Positions 43,548 to 53,774 of a stretch of DNA of 64,000 nucleotides are shown one piece after another. The notes beneath the pieces are model-generated. The model saw only the letters and a list, made by a program, of their open reading frames with translations. It was not told where the DNA came from and did no database searches. This DNA is from Chroococcidiopsis sp. CCMEE 29 (GTDB lineage Bacteria > Cyanobacteriota > Cyanobacteriia > Cyanobacteriales > Chroococcidiopsidaceae), in the NCBI RefSeq assembly GCF_023558375.1, contig NZ_CP083761.1, positions 4,915,001-4,979,000 on the forward strand. The letters run 5' to 3'. Position 1 is the stretch's first letter. Each line of letters starts with the position of its first letter. Made by a program: the position numbers and the translations under genes.

Positions 43548-45479
43548 ATGAAAATTCTGCTAGTAGAGGATGATGAGGGAGCTGCTGAAGGGTTGAAGAA
43601 TACCCTTGCAGACCAGCATTACCTAGTAGATTTGGCGATGGACGGTCAGGCTGGGCTGTACCTTGCCGAAGCGTTTGTTTATGACCTGGTTTTGTTAGAT
43701 GTCATGTTACCAAAGCTGGATGGTCTAGAGTTTTGCAGACAGCTACGCAGCCACAGAAATAACACCCCAGTTCTACTTTTGACAGCTTTGGACAATAGCA
43801 CTAGCAAAGTCATTGGATTAGATGCTGGAGCTGATGATTATCTTGTCAAACCTTTTGACACCAACGAGTTATTGGCTCGGATTCGGGCTTTGATCCGTCG
43901 AGGAAGTTCGGCTCTCTCCTCAGTGATAGAGGTGGAAAATCTCAGGCTTGACTCTAGTAGTTGTAGGGTAAGCTGCAATGGAAAATTTTTACATCTAACA
44001 GCTAAGGAATATGCTTTACTGGAGCTACTTTTGCGCAACAGTCACCGGATATTTAGCCAAAGACTCCTGCTTGAGTATCTTTGGTCATCTGATGAAGAAA
44101 TTCCTTCTGAGAATACTGTTAGAGCACACATCAAGAGTTTACGGCAGAAACTTAAGCAAGCTGGGGCAGATGGATTGATTGAGACAGTCTACGGACTGGG
44201 GTATCGGCTCAGATTGGGGGAAGACGAAGTTAAGAATCAGTCAGCGGCAACGGTTCACTCCCAACCCGCTGCTATCGATTCTGTGACTGTAGAGCAGACC
44301 CAACCACAAATCTCGTCGGCACTGACTGCTATTTGGGAACGATTTAAGCCTAAGTACAGCGATCGCGTCACGGTTTTAGAACAAGCTATAAAAGCCCTAG
44401 TTGCGGGTAGGCTAACCCAAGAATTGGGGCAACAGGCAAAAGCCGAAGCCCACCTGCTGATCGGGTCACTGGCTAGCTTTGGTTTTGCTGAAGCCTCGCG
44501 TCTATCCCGTGAGATTGAACAGATTTTTCGGGCTGGAGTCAAACCCAGTCAAGCCCAAGTTGAACGTCTTGAGCAACTCGTTGTAGCGTTGCGGCAAGAA
44601 CTGGAACGACCAACTGCAACTGGTGAGTCCCCTGTTCTTCAGAACGCTACCGTTAAGCAGCAACCCCGACTGTTAATTGTGGATAATGATGTCCAGCTGG
44701 GTAATCAGTTAATAAGGGAGGCTACAAGCTGGGGAATTCAGGCTTTTGTTGCTACAAACCTCACCCAAGCACAAGATGCGATCGCTCGAAAGTTGCCGGA
44801 TGTAGTGTTGCTAGATCTATGCTTTGACGGTTCAGCCCAGAATGGCTTAGCTCTGTTAGCAGAACTGACAACCAGTAATCAGAATTTACCAGTGCTGGTA
44901 TTCACGGCTCTTGAAGATTTTGCTAATCGGGTAGAAGTCGCTCGTTTAGGAGGACGGATTTTTTTATCCAAACCTGCTCTTCCTGCTCCAGTCTTGGCAG
45001 CAGTTACCCAGGTGCTACAGCAATCTAACATCGTCCAGGCAAAAATTTTGGTCGTGGACGACGATCCTCAGATGTTGGATATTCTCCGCACTTTACTAGA
45101 GCCTTGGGGATTTATGCTAACCCTACTGGATAACCCTCAGCATTTTTGGACTACGTTAGAACAGGCTAGCCCCGACTTGCTGATTCTAGATGTAGAAATG
45201 CCCCAGTTAAGTGGCATCGACTTATGTCAGGTGGTGCGAAACGATCCACGCTGGAGTGATTTACCCGTGCTGTTTCTATCTGCTCATAGGGATATGGAGA
45301 CTGTAACTCGGGTGTTCACAGCGGGTGCAGATGACTATGTGAGTAAGCCAGTTCTGGAACCAGAATTAATTGCTCGTGTCCTAAATCGGCTGGAACGAAC
45401 ATACATCCTCCATAAGCTGGCGGAAACTGATATTCTGACTGGTGTTGCCAATCGGCGCAAATCGATTCTATCAAATTAA
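43548..45479 (+). CDS. Multi-receiver response regulator with Hpt domain and truncated GGDEF
   Basis: 643 residues. Order: receiver 1 (1-120, MKILLVEDDEG, phospho-Asp51 in YDLVLLDVMLPKLDG); OmpR-type winged helix (about 130-225, LTAKEYALLELLLRN, ENTVRAHIKSLRQKL, ETVYGLGYRLR); Hpt domain (about 265-345, phospho-His in AEAHLLIGSLASFG); receiver 2 (about 372-490, LLIVDNDVQLG, DVVLLDLCFDG); receiver 3 (about 498-615, ILVVDDDPQM, LLILDVEMPQLSG). The end LAETDILTGVANRRKSILSN is the first 15 or so residues of a GGDEF domain, which then stops. Full homologues continue about 150 residues, so the cyclase output has been lost. Transcribed toward cheB and ending 20 bp from it. Confidence 0.9.
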   Translation: MKILLVEDDEGAAEGLKNTLADQHYLVDLAMDGQAGLYLAEAFVYDLVLLDVMLPKLDGLEFCRQLRSHRNNTPVLLLTALDNSTSKVIGLDAGADDYLVKPFDTNELLARIRALIRRGSSALSSVIEVENLRLDSSSCRVSCNGKFLHLTAKEYALLELLLRNSHRIFSQRLLLEYLWSSDEEIPSENTVRAHIKSLRQKLKQAGADGLIETVYGLGYRLRLGEDEVKNQSAATVHSQPAAIDSVTVEQTQPQISSALTAIWERFKPKYSDRVTVLEQAIKALVAGRLTQELGQQAKAEAHLLIGSLASFGFAEASRLSREIEQIFRAGVKPSQAQVERLEQLVVALRQELERPTATGESPVLQNATVKQQPRLLIVDNDVQLGNQLIREATSWGIQAFVATNLTQAQDAIARKLPDVVLLDLCFDGSAQNGLALLAELTTSNQNLPVLVFTALEDFANRVEVARLGGRIFLSKPALPAPVLAAVTQVLQQSNIVQAKILVVDDDPQMLDILRTLLEPWGFMLTLLDNPQHFWTTLEQASPDLLILDVEMPQLSGIDLCQVVRNDPRWSDLPVLFLSAHRDMETVTRVFTAGADDYVSKPVLEPELIARVLNRLERTYILHKLAETDILTGVANRRKSILSN

Positions 45480-45499
45480 TAACTTTAATAATTAATTTG

Positions 45500-46552
45500 T
45501 TACCTGAGTTTTTCCTCCTGCGGCTCTTCATATTCTCCGGCAATGCTGCGTTTCGTGGCAAAGCCGTTTATAATTATTCCCCGAATCAGCGATACCTCTT
45601 CATCCAAGCTCTGTGCGTGATCTTGATATTTTGTTGCCGCTTTCTGTAAATTGAGATTTTTCATTCGCTCTGCCATTTGCCGCGAAAACGTTACCTTTTC
45701 CTCCATAGCTCGAACAGCAGACCACAAGGCGTTCTCTACATTCTGACTTTGCTCTGATAGAAAAATATTAGCAGTAAAGGAATGCCCTGTATGACAGCGA
45801 AATCGGAGCGGTTCTTCTTTGCCAATTTGCCAAATGCTACCATTGCACTCAGGACAGGTGTAAGTTGTCCGAATTCCAATCTGTTCTACGTTCTCCAAAA
45901 ACTCCTGAGTGTTCATTGCCTGTTCAGCAATATTTGATTCAATTTCTATCTCTTTAGACACTGGGTATGACTCCTCCTCTGCTGCGGGAACACTTGCTAA
46001 ACGCACCAAGAGGTCTGGGATTTGTGCAAGTGGAATGCAGTAATCTACCTTGACATACCGCAGTGCGCTTTTTGCCATACTTGGGTATTCTGCTTCATTC
46101 GGGTCCTGGACTACGGCGACTCCGCCCCGTTTCTTGACCGCCTGTAACCCTACTGTGCCATCGTCTAGATAACCAGTGAGAATTACACCCACAACCCTTG
46201 GACCATAAGTGCGAGCTGCTGAACGGAATAACGTATCGATCGCTGGTCTAAATCGGTTCTCTTGCGGTCCACGCACCACACGCATCGACCCACTGTTGAC
46301 CAACAAATGATAATCAGGTGGAGCAATGTAAATTCGCCCTGTTTGGATTTTTTCTCCGTCTGTTGGGTGAGATGCAGGGAGAGAGCTGACATCTTCAAGA
46401 ATCTGAGGCAGAATACTCGGCTTATTTGCTTCAAGATGTTGAACAACAAAGAAGACTGCATTGATTTGGGTGGGCAGACCGCTAACGATCACACTCAGTG
46501 CTCTAAGTCCGCCTGCCGAAGTCCCGATAACGATGATGTCATGTCCTGGCAT
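45500..46552 (-). CDS. CheB-type methylesterase with C-terminal zinc ribbon
   Basis: 350 residues. CheB catalytic domain 1-190: IIVIGTSAGGLRALSVIVSG (Ser nucleophile, about 12), VVQHLEANKPSILPQILED (His), GVILTGYLDDGTVGLQAVKK (Asp). There is no receiver domain. A linker follows, then YTCPECNGSIWQIG and RFRCHTGHSF, a Cys-rich zinc-binding region typical of stand-alone CheB proteins, and a C-terminal helix bundle. It removes methyl groups from chemoreceptor-like glutamates. The neighbouring 1403-residue protein carries the matching CheR, so the two probably act in one sensory pathway. 41 bp separate them. Confidence 0.92.
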   Translation of the reverse strand: MPGHDIIVIGTSAGGLRALSVIVSGLPTQINAVFFVVQHLEANKPSILPQILEDVSSLPASHPTDGEKIQTGRIYIAPPDYHLLVNSGSMRVVRGPQENRFRPAIDTLFRSAARTYGPRVVGVILTGYLDDGTVGLQAVKKRGGVAVVQDPNEAEYPSMAKSALRYVKVDYCIPLAQIPDLLVRLASVPAAEEESYPVSKEIEIESNIAEQAMNTQEFLENVEQIGIRTTYTCPECNGSIWQIGKEEPLRFRCHTGHSFTANIFLSEQSQNVENALWSAVRAMEEKVTFSRQMAERMKNLNLQKAATKYQDHAQSLDEEVSLIRGIIINGFATKRSIAGEYEEPQEEKLR

Positions 46553-46593
46553 GAATTCCTTTGACTAAGTTCGTAGTTACACTTGTCTCCATA

Positions 46594-49500
46594 TCACCCT
46601 GTCACCTGATTAATCTGGGCAAGCTCTGCGATTATTGATACTAGTTGTTCTGGCTCAACTGGTTTAGCGATATGCCTTTGAAAACCAGTAGTAAGAGCCT
46701 CCCTTTGCTCTTCTCCCCTCGCGTATGCCGTTAAAGCTGCGGCAGGAATCTGTCCCCCTAACTGAGCACTAAGTTCCCTCACCTGACGGATGAGCGCATA
46801 GCCATCCTCTTCTGGCATTCCAATGTCTGACAACAGAACATCGTATTCTCCAGGATGTGCTATCAAGGCGGCGATCGCTTCTTTGGCTGAGGTAACTGCG
46901 GTCACTTGGGCGGCATACTGTTCAAGAATTGTCTTTAGTAACTCCAGTATCCCCGCCTCGTCATCAACAACAAGTACTCGCAATCCATCAAGGAGTGATG
47001 GGGCGATGGAGTGATGGGGCGATGAGGTAAAATTTGTTTTCTCTCTCTTTGTTGTCTTTAGAAGCGGCAGCTGGACTGTGAATGTCGCCCCCTGCCCCTC
47101 ACCTAGACTTTCTGCCCGGATAGTGCCACCGTGTAGTTCTACCAAATGATACACAATTGAGAGTCCGAGTCCGAGTCCACCCTGTGACCGAGTGATGGTG
47201 CTATTGGCTTGACGGAATCGTTCAAAGACATAGGGGAGAAAGTCGGCGCTGATCCCCTGACCTGTGTCGCTGACTTGAATCTGGGCAAGTGAGCTAGTGC
47301 GCTCAAGCTTGAGTGTAACGCGTCCCCCAACTGGGGTGAACTTGATAGCGTTAGAGAGCAGATTCCAGATCACCTGCTGTAAGCGATCCGGATCGCCTGA
47401 CACCACTATGGTCTCTGGTTCAAGCACGGCTTCTATTTGAATATTCTTAGTTTCAGCTGATGGACGGGCAACATCAATGGCTGCCTCAATTACAGGTGCC
47501 AAAGCGATCGCACTGACGTTAAGTTGGAGCTTGCCTGTCGTAATGCGTGAGGTGTCTAAGATATCTTCAATCAGCCTAACTTGCGACTTGGCGCTGCGCT
47601 CGATCCTCTCCAGCGCATGATTGATCTTGGCTGCGTCAAACCCACGATTACGCAGCAACCGAGCCCACCCTAGGATGGAGTTTAGAGGGTTCCGTAGTTC
47701 GTGAGAGACGATTGATAAGAACTCATCCTTAGTACGGTTTGCTACCTCGGCTGCTGTACGAGCCGCCTGCTCCTGAGTCAGTAGCTGGTCGCGTTGTTTC
47801 TCAAACAACTTCCGCTCAGTGATGTCCTGGATGACGAGCAGGATCATTTCCAGATCGTCTGTTCGCCGGATTTTTCGAGCATTGAGTAGCATTGTCTTGC
47901 GTCCGATTTTATCAAATACATGCTCAACCTCAAAATTATCGATCTGGTTGCTTTTAGGAAGAACTTTTTCTAGCAGCGATCGCAACTCGGGAATGTCCCA
48001 CTGACCGTTTCCTAGCTCAAAGATACTGCTATGTTCTGTTTGTGTTTGTAAAACCTGGAAAGTCTGATAGAAAGAACGGTTCGCCGTATTCACTCTCAAG
48101 CTGTTATCCAGCACGACTAAAGGTTCCGGTATCGTCTCTATAATCGCTTCGGCGTAATCACGGGATGCTTTAATCTGCTCGCTGCTGGATTTTAGGGCAT
48201 CAATATCGATCAACATCACCACCGCGCCATCAATTTTATTTTCCAGGGTCTTGTATGGGCGGATGCATAATTCATACCAGTGACCCTCTTGATCTTGAAC
48301 CTCTTGTTTCTTCGTGACCAAGGTGTCTATCACCTCTTCGATCAATTGTTCTAAGTCAGGGACATTAATATTGGACTTAATATGAGTGAGCGGTCGCCCC
48401 ACATCAGTTGAGATCAGGTTGAAGATTTTCTCCGCCATCGGGGTGAAGCGTCGGATGCTCAAATCGCTCCCTAACATCACAATCGGAATATTGACACTAC
48501 CCAGGAGATTGCGCAAGTCGCTGTTGACCTTGTTTGATTCAAGTATTCGACTCTGCAATTCCTCATTAGTCGTATTCAATTCTTCATTAGTCGCTTGAAT
48601 TTCTTCTTGGGCTGTTTGTAGTTCCTCATTTGTGCTTCGTAACTCTTCGTTGCTCGATAAGATTTCCTCATTGGCAGTCGTGAGTTCTTGGGTAATACTC
48701 TCCTGCTCCTGAATAACCGATTGCAGATACTCTTTAGTCGCAGCAAGCTCCTGTTGAGTGGCAGTAAGTTCCTGTTTAAGCTGGATAAGTTCCTGTGAGT
48801 TAGCTGTCTGCTTCCCCCGCGTCGGCTTCACCTTACGGTTGTCTTCAAGTAATTGAGGGCTTGCTGACGAGAGAACTTCTTCAAACAAAACTAAAAAGTA
48901 GCTTTCTTTTGTAGGGGGAGCCTTCAAGGGAATAACTTCAATTGTGACTTCCTTTAATTGCTCTTTCCCTGAGATCGGTATGTTTGACTTTCTGACTGGG
49001 ATATCTAACCGCTTCGCCTCCAAAAGCGCTGTGCGTAGCTCTAAGCGTAAGCTTGCCCCAGCCATATTTAGCAAGTTGAAACTTGGCTTTCCGGGTGCAG
49101 GGCTCAGGTAAGGACTGGTATTTCCCCGAAATTGAATGATTTCCAGATCGCTGTTGATAATTACACCTGCTGGGGCATATTTATTCCAGACAATCCGGTC
49201 AGCCTCTTTGTGCAAATCAAAACCTGACCCAGCATCTGAGTTCATTTTCTCGCCATTTACTTTCTGTTCAAGATAATTAGTGGTGAAATAGTCAGTATTT
49301 AGCCGCGTGGCTGTCAACTTGCGGGCATAGATTCTCTGCTTTTTGTCTACTGGAGCAAATAAGTCTGAACACTCGCCCGTACTTTCTGAGGTTCCGAGCA
49401 GGAGAAAGCCTGTTGGTTTGAGGCTGTAATGGAACATCGGGAGCACCTGCTTTTGCAAAGTGGTTCCCAAATAAATTAGGACGTTTCGACAACTAATTAG

Positions 49501-50805
49501 GTCTAACTGGGAAAAAGGTGGGTCAGCGAGTATATTTTGTTTAGCAAAGACACACATCTGGCGGATCGGCTTGGCGATCTCGTATACGCCATCTACTTTG
49601 ACAAAGAAGCGTCGCAGACGTTCGGGTGAAATCTGCTCTACGAGGCTGGGGATGTATGTACCTGAACGGGCTTTCTCGATCGCTAGTTCACTGATGTCCG
49701 TACCAAAAATCATGATTTTTGGTGAGGTTTCCTGAGTATCCAAAAACTCCTGCAAGCAAATGGCAATGGAGTAGACTTCTTCACCTGTTGAACACCCCGC
49801 CACCCAGATCCGGATTGGATCGGTCGGCGCTCTATTGAGCATCATGCTAGGGAATACCTGCTCTTTTAAGGCTTGAAATACTTCCGGATCTCGGAAAAAA
49901 CTGGTGACATGGATCAAGAATTCTTGGCACAGAGCTTCCACTTCTTTAGGGTTGGACTGGAGATATTTAGCGTAATCCTCCAACAGATCCAACTTATAGA
50001 GAGCCATCCGCCGCAGAATTCGCCGCTTGAGGGTGGTGTGCTTGTAATAGGTAAAGTCAATTCCCGTATCAGCCTGTAGCAACGTAAAGATACTGGTCAG
50101 CGGATTCTTGTCTTGAGGGAGTTCCTCAATCGTTTTTTCCGGTTCAGGGTAAGTGACATAGGGATGGCGGCTGATCTTTGCCAGCTCTGAGGCAATTTCT
50201 TCAGGGGTGAGGATGAAGTCCACGTGACCTGTAGCAGCAGCAGTGTTTGGCATACTGCTGACTCTTGCCGATCCTTCACACTGAGCAAAGGTAATTCCGC
50301 CAGCCACCTTGATTGCCTTTAGTCCAAGGGCTCCATCTCCGTCCGCCCCAGACAGAACAACTCCGATTGCCTTGCTTCCCCGCTGCTGTGCCAATGAATT
50401 AAAGAAGGCATCGACTGACATATAATGCCCCTGAGTCTTCTCGCGGGGCGTGAGTCTAAGCAGGTTTTGGGCAAGAGTCATCATGCTGTTCGGCGGAATG
50501 ATGTAGATGTGGTTAGGTTCCACCAACATACAATCCTCCACCTCAATGACTGGCATCTGGGTTTTTCTGCCAAGAATCTCGCTCAAAAAGCTTTTATGAT
50601 CTGGGCTCAAATGCTGAATCAGCACAAATCCCATCCCAGTATTGATTGGTAAATGCTTAAGCAACTGGGTGAATGCCTCTAACCCACCAGCAGAAGCTCC
50701 TATTCCCACGATTGGAAATAATTCCTGATTTTTGTCCTGCTGCTCCTCGACTAGCTCTTCCTTAGCAGTGGGTTCAGGTTGAGCGTCAGATTGGCTAGAA
50801 TTCAT
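46594..50805 (-). CDS. CheB-CheR-PAS-histidine kinase-receiver hybrid
   Basis: 1403 residues. CheB 25-215 (VGIGASAGGLEAFTQLLKHL, LIQHLSPDHKSFLSEIL, GVVLSGADGDGALGLKAIK). CheR about 235-495 (ITSFFRDPEVFQALKEQVFP, WVAGCSTGEEVYSIAI, DLISCRNVLIYLGTTLQ). Coiled coil about 660-780 with repeated TNEELQ segments. PAS region about 785-900 (NIPIVMLGSDLSIRRFTPMA) and a second PAS about 920-1020. HisKA (SIVSHELRNPLNSILGWARL), HATPase (QVIWNLLSNAIKFTPVGG, DTGQGISADFLPYVFERFRQ, GLGLGLSIVYHLVELHGG). C-terminal receiver (LRVLVVDDEAGIL, DVLLSDIGMPEEDG). No membrane segments. It couples methylation-type adaptation enzymes to phosphorelay output in the cytoplasm. Confidence 0.95.
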   Translation of the reverse strand: MNSSQSDAQPEPTAKEELVEEQQDKNQELFPIVGIGASAGGLEAFTQLLKHLPINTGMGFVLIQHLSPDHKSFLSEILGRKTQMPVIEVEDCMLVEPNHIYIIPPNSMMTLAQNLLRLTPREKTQGHYMSVDAFFNSLAQQRGSKAIGVVLSGADGDGALGLKAIKVAGGITFAQCEGSARVSSMPNTAAATGHVDFILTPEEIASELAKISRHPYVTYPEPEKTIEELPQDKNPLTSIFTLLQADTGIDFTYYKHTTLKRRILRRMALYKLDLLEDYAKYLQSNPKEVEALCQEFLIHVTSFFRDPEVFQALKEQVFPSMMLNRAPTDPIRIWVAGCSTGEEVYSIAICLQEFLDTQETSPKIMIFGTDISELAIEKARSGTYIPSLVEQISPERLRRFFVKVDGVYEIAKPIRQMCVFAKQNILADPPFSQLDLISCRNVLIYLGTTLQKQVLPMFHYSLKPTGFLLLGTSESTGECSDLFAPVDKKQRIYARKLTATRLNTDYFTTNYLEQKVNGEKMNSDAGSGFDLHKEADRIVWNKYAPAGVIINSDLEIIQFRGNTSPYLSPAPGKPSFNLLNMAGASLRLELRTALLEAKRLDIPVRKSNIPISGKEQLKEVTIEVIPLKAPPTKESYFLVLFEEVLSSASPQLLEDNRKVKPTRGKQTANSQELIQLKQELTATQQELAATKEYLQSVIQEQESITQELTTANEEILSSNEELRSTNEELQTAQEEIQATNEELNTTNEELQSRILESNKVNSDLRNLLGSVNIPIVMLGSDLSIRRFTPMAEKIFNLISTDVGRPLTHIKSNINVPDLEQLIEEVIDTLVTKKQEVQDQEGHWYELCIRPYKTLENKIDGAVVMLIDIDALKSSSEQIKASRDYAEAIIETIPEPLVVLDNSLRVNTANRSFYQTFQVLQTQTEHSSIFELGNGQWDIPELRSLLEKVLPKSNQIDNFEVEHVFDKIGRKTMLLNARKIRRTDDLEMILLVIQDITERKLFEKQRDQLLTQEQAARTAAEVANRTKDEFLSIVSHELRNPLNSILGWARLLRNRGFDAAKINHALERIERSAKSQVRLIEDILDTSRITTGKLQLNVSAIALAPVIEAAIDVARPSAETKNIQIEAVLEPETIVVSGDPDRLQQVIWNLLSNAIKFTPVGGRVTLKLERTSSLAQIQVSDTGQGISADFLPYVFERFRQANSTITRSQGGLGLGLSIVYHLVELHGGTIRAESLGEGQGATFTVQLPLLKTTKREKTNFTSSPHHSIAPSLLDGLRVLVVDDEAGILELLKTILEQYAAQVTAVTSAKEAIAALIAHPGEYDVLLSDIGMPEEDGYALIRQVRELSAQLGGQIPAAALTAYARGEEQREALTTGFQRHIAKPVEPEQLVSIIAELAQINQVTG

Positions 50806-50942
50806 ATTTTGGCACCGGCTCTCACGTGCTTAAACCTGAGTTTTAACTTCTGCAAAGTTTTTATGACACCTTCTCTTTCCTTATTATTAGGGGAATAGGT
50901 CAGGAGATGCCATATCTTGACTTTGACACAATCGACTCGTTT

Positions 50943-53774
50943 CTATGGCTGTTCAGCAACTGGCGGAGATTCTCGCTTTAATACAACCCGTTCCCCATAA
51001 CTCAGTAGCCTATCTAGAGTAGCGAGACGATTTTGCCACACATTGACTTGATAGGGATTCTCTAAAGCCTGGGGACGCATCCATTCCTTGAATTGTGACT
51101 GAAAGGCAGTTAATGCCGCTCTTGCCACCACTAACCTACTAGGAGAAGGATCTTTGGAAAGTTGATTCAAGGCACTTTCAATTTCTTTTGCTTGGGTGTT
51201 AAAGGCAGAAAGCGCTGAGCCCCTTAGCCAAAGTTGGTTGTTTTCCAACAGAAAATTCCACTCTCCTTGTAAGGCAGCGTAACGGGCAGCAGCAGTCTGG
51301 AAGGGTTGGCGGTAAGGAACTGGTGTTTGAGATAGGTTACTGTCGCTTCCTTGGGTGTTATGGAAGATTGTTTGTAGTTCGTTGCTAAGATTTTCCACAG
51401 CAAACAGGGAGTAACCGCTAACTGGCAAGTCCCTTGCTAGCTGGATTTGATCGATCGCTTCTAATACTGGCAAATTGAGAAGGCGAATTCCTGGCAAAAT
51501 CAACGCTGAACCCAACTTAGTTGAAGCGATCCAAGGTTGGGCAAGACGCTGGAAACGATACGTATCCTGTGCATAAGTCATAGGGACAATCAAATCCACA
51601 TCACCGCGATTTGCCCAGACTTCCCAGTGCTGCTGCAACTTGTGAATGCGATCGTGTTCTGAAAGGGGAAAAACCGCAACAGACATAATCAAGTTAGGAC
51701 GCTTTTGCCTTAGCCGTTGGGACACGTCAGCCACAAAACTGTCAATTTGGCGGGTACGAAATTCTGTCCATTTTTGCCAGAGTTGGCGATCGCCAGGGCG
51801 AATATTTGTCGGATCTACCCCTGTCATTTGCTGAAACTGCTGTCGTGCTGCAATCCCATAGCCATAGCTACGTTCAGCGCTGGGATCTTGAAAAGGATAG
51901 CGAATATAATCTAGCTGGAGACCATCAACTTGATAGCGGCTAACAATCTCATTAACGAGCCGGAATAGGTACTGACGGGCTGCCGGATTCGCTGGGTCCA
52001 AAAATGGCTTGCCTTGACCCGGTGGAAACAAGCTACCACGATTATCGTAGCTAGCCCACTCAGGATGGGCGGCAATTACTGGTCCTGGGTAATCAGCAGG
52101 CAGATTAACGATTGCATTGTGTCGCTGGTTGCCAACCGCAAAAGTCCAAACCCAAGCATGTAATTCCATGCCGCGCTCATGAGCTAACTTGACGGCAGCT
52201 GCCAATGGGTCCCATCCCCTTACTAATGGGTTTTGCTGGGGTGCTACTTCACTAGGATAGATGGGATAACCGGCGTTGACTGTTTCAAAAAAGACGGTGT
52301 TAATTCCCGCTGCTGCCAGTTGGTCAAAAATCTTCGCTAATCCCTGCTCCGAGCCAGCACGGACAATGCTACCCCGGTCTAACCACATTGCCCGGATTTC
52401 TGGTTGAGCCAAAGTGCGGTCAATTGGGTAGTGCTGCCTGAGAAGTTGTTGGGCTTTCAGCCACTGCTGTCGAGCAGCAGCATAGTCCTTTTGAGCAATC
52501 AGCTGAGGCAAACTTTTGGCAATCTCTCTAGCCTCTGCTACAGCTTTGGCAGCTGGCTCTAGTAGCCCAGCCTTCAGAGGATTAGCGGTGGCAACTTCCG
52601 TTCGATCATTGCGTCTGTGCTGTTCGTTCCTTTTGCTATTGATAGCGTTGGCGGCTAACTGGGCGCTCTCAAACCGACCAATCAGATTTTCTAGCTCCTG
52701 TTTCAGTGCACTCGCTTGCACGCCAGTAAGCGGCTGTTTTGAATCAGGAGCAACTTCTAAACCAGGAGGTGCTAACTGTTCGATTAGATCGTCCGGCTGC
52801 GGAGGTCTAGCATTGGGGATTGCTCTTGGTTTAGGAGCAACAGCAACTTGGGGAGCAGGGGGAGCAGGGGGAGTAATTTCGCTGTTGGCAGTGTTTTGTA
52901 AGGGGGTGGTAGGTTGTGGTGCTGGAGGGAGTGTTGCTGAAGCTACTGTGCCATTGCAGTTTTTGGGCAACTCAGCAGTTGAGTCAGCTGTTGTAGTTCC
53001 AGCGGCGGCAAGCGGAGTATAACGGCTAATGGCTGCTCGTAACCAGGCAGTATCTAGCTCTACAGGCGCTGCTGCATTGACACCCCACTGCCATCCCAAA
53101 ACAGTTGATCTGTCAGTGGTTACAACGGCTGGCGGGTTATCTTTAGACTGCCAAATCGCAGCGGGTTTACTGTTAATCCCGGTAGGAATTACAACGCCTC
53201 CTAGCACTACACCATCGTTTCCAGCTTGCCTCACCCACTCCTGGGTATTAGTTCGTAGCGGTTGCAAGTTGGATGGCGTACTGAGGTTGAATCCCCAGTA
53301 CGCCCCTAACAAAGATCGCAATAGCTGGCGCACTCCTGGCTGAGAAAGGTTGCCCACAGGACCACTAGCAATTACTCGCCCACCACGACTCATCCATTCT
53401 TCTAGCGCGATCGCCTGCGCTGGTGTAATCGTCTCAATATTTGGTAAAAACACGACCGGGCGATCGCTTAGATCGGCGGCACTCCTCACGGTAGGCAACT
53501 CAATCACACAATAGGGAACCCCAGCAACCCGCAAGCGTGATGTAATCTCTGTCCATTGATTAGCATTTTCCTCACTCTTGACCACTCCCAAAACAGCCTG
53601 TTCTGCCCTAACTGAAGCCGGAAAAAGTAAAAAATTAAAAGCTAAAAATAAGCATCCAGGCACCCAAAGAGATATCTTCTTTTGGCTCCTGATTCCTAAC
53701 TCGTGACTCTTACTTTTGCCTTCTTGCAAAGACAGCTTTAGTAGCAAAGCGGAAAAATCTAATTTAATTAACAT
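50943..53774 (-). CDS. Glycosyl hydrolase-like family 10 (GHL10) protein, exported
   Basis: 943 residues. A signal segment at about 25-55 (LWVPGCLFLAFNFLLFPASV). N-terminal domain 60-270 of unknown type (VVFLPNIETITPAQAIALEE, WMSRGGRVIASGP). A Pro/Ala-rich linker encoded by near-repeats of GGGAGCA follows. The GHL10 TIM-barrel domain about 465-790: AEIRAMWLDRGSIVRAGSEQ, INTVFFETVNAGYPIYPSEV, LAHERGMELHAWVWTFAVGN, DGLQLDYIRYPF, VDLIVPMTYAQDTYRFQRLA. Probably acts on cell-surface polysaccharide. It starts in the last codon of the TIGR03279 gene (TAATG overlap), so the two are translationally coupled. Confidence 0.88.
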   Translation of the reverse strand: MLIKLDFSALLLKLSLQEGKSKSHELGIRSQKKISLWVPGCLFLAFNFLLFPASVRAEQAVLGVVKSEENANQWTEITSRLRVAGVPYCVIELPTVRSAADLSDRPVVFLPNIETITPAQAIALEEWMSRGGRVIASGPVGNLSQPGVRQLLRSLLGAYWGFNLSTPSNLQPLRTNTQEWVRQAGNDGVVLGGVVIPTGINSKPAAIWQSKDNPPAVVTTDRSTVLGWQWGVNAAAPVELDTAWLRAAISRYTPLAAAGTTTADSTAELPKNCNGTVASATLPPAPQPTTPLQNTANSEITPPAPPAPQVAVAPKPRAIPNARPPQPDDLIEQLAPPGLEVAPDSKQPLTGVQASALKQELENLIGRFESAQLAANAINSKRNEQHRRNDRTEVATANPLKAGLLEPAAKAVAEAREIAKSLPQLIAQKDYAAARQQWLKAQQLLRQHYPIDRTLAQPEIRAMWLDRGSIVRAGSEQGLAKIFDQLAAAGINTVFFETVNAGYPIYPSEVAPQQNPLVRGWDPLAAAVKLAHERGMELHAWVWTFAVGNQRHNAIVNLPADYPGPVIAAHPEWASYDNRGSLFPPGQGKPFLDPANPAARQYLFRLVNEIVSRYQVDGLQLDYIRYPFQDPSAERSYGYGIAARQQFQQMTGVDPTNIRPGDRQLWQKWTEFRTRQIDSFVADVSQRLRQKRPNLIMSVAVFPLSEHDRIHKLQQHWEVWANRGDVDLIVPMTYAQDTYRFQRLAQPWIASTKLGSALILPGIRLLNLPVLEAIDQIQLARDLPVSGYSLFAVENLSNELQTIFHNTQGSDSNLSQTPVPYRQPFQTAAARYAALQGEWNFLLENNQLWLRGSALSAFNTQAKEIESALNQLSKDPSPSRLVVARAALTAFQSQFKEWMRPQALENPYQVNVWQNRLATLDRLLSYGERVVLKRESPPVAEQP

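Noticed and set aside
46183-46564. Open frames on both strands within cheB
   Set aside because: Shadows of the CheB catalytic domain, which is clearly coding in its own frame.
52516-53022. 168-codon plus-strand frame opposite the GHL10 gene
   Set aside because: Antisense to the Pro/Ala-rich linker region; composition (Ser, Ala, Gly) follows from the opposite strand and no domain is seen.
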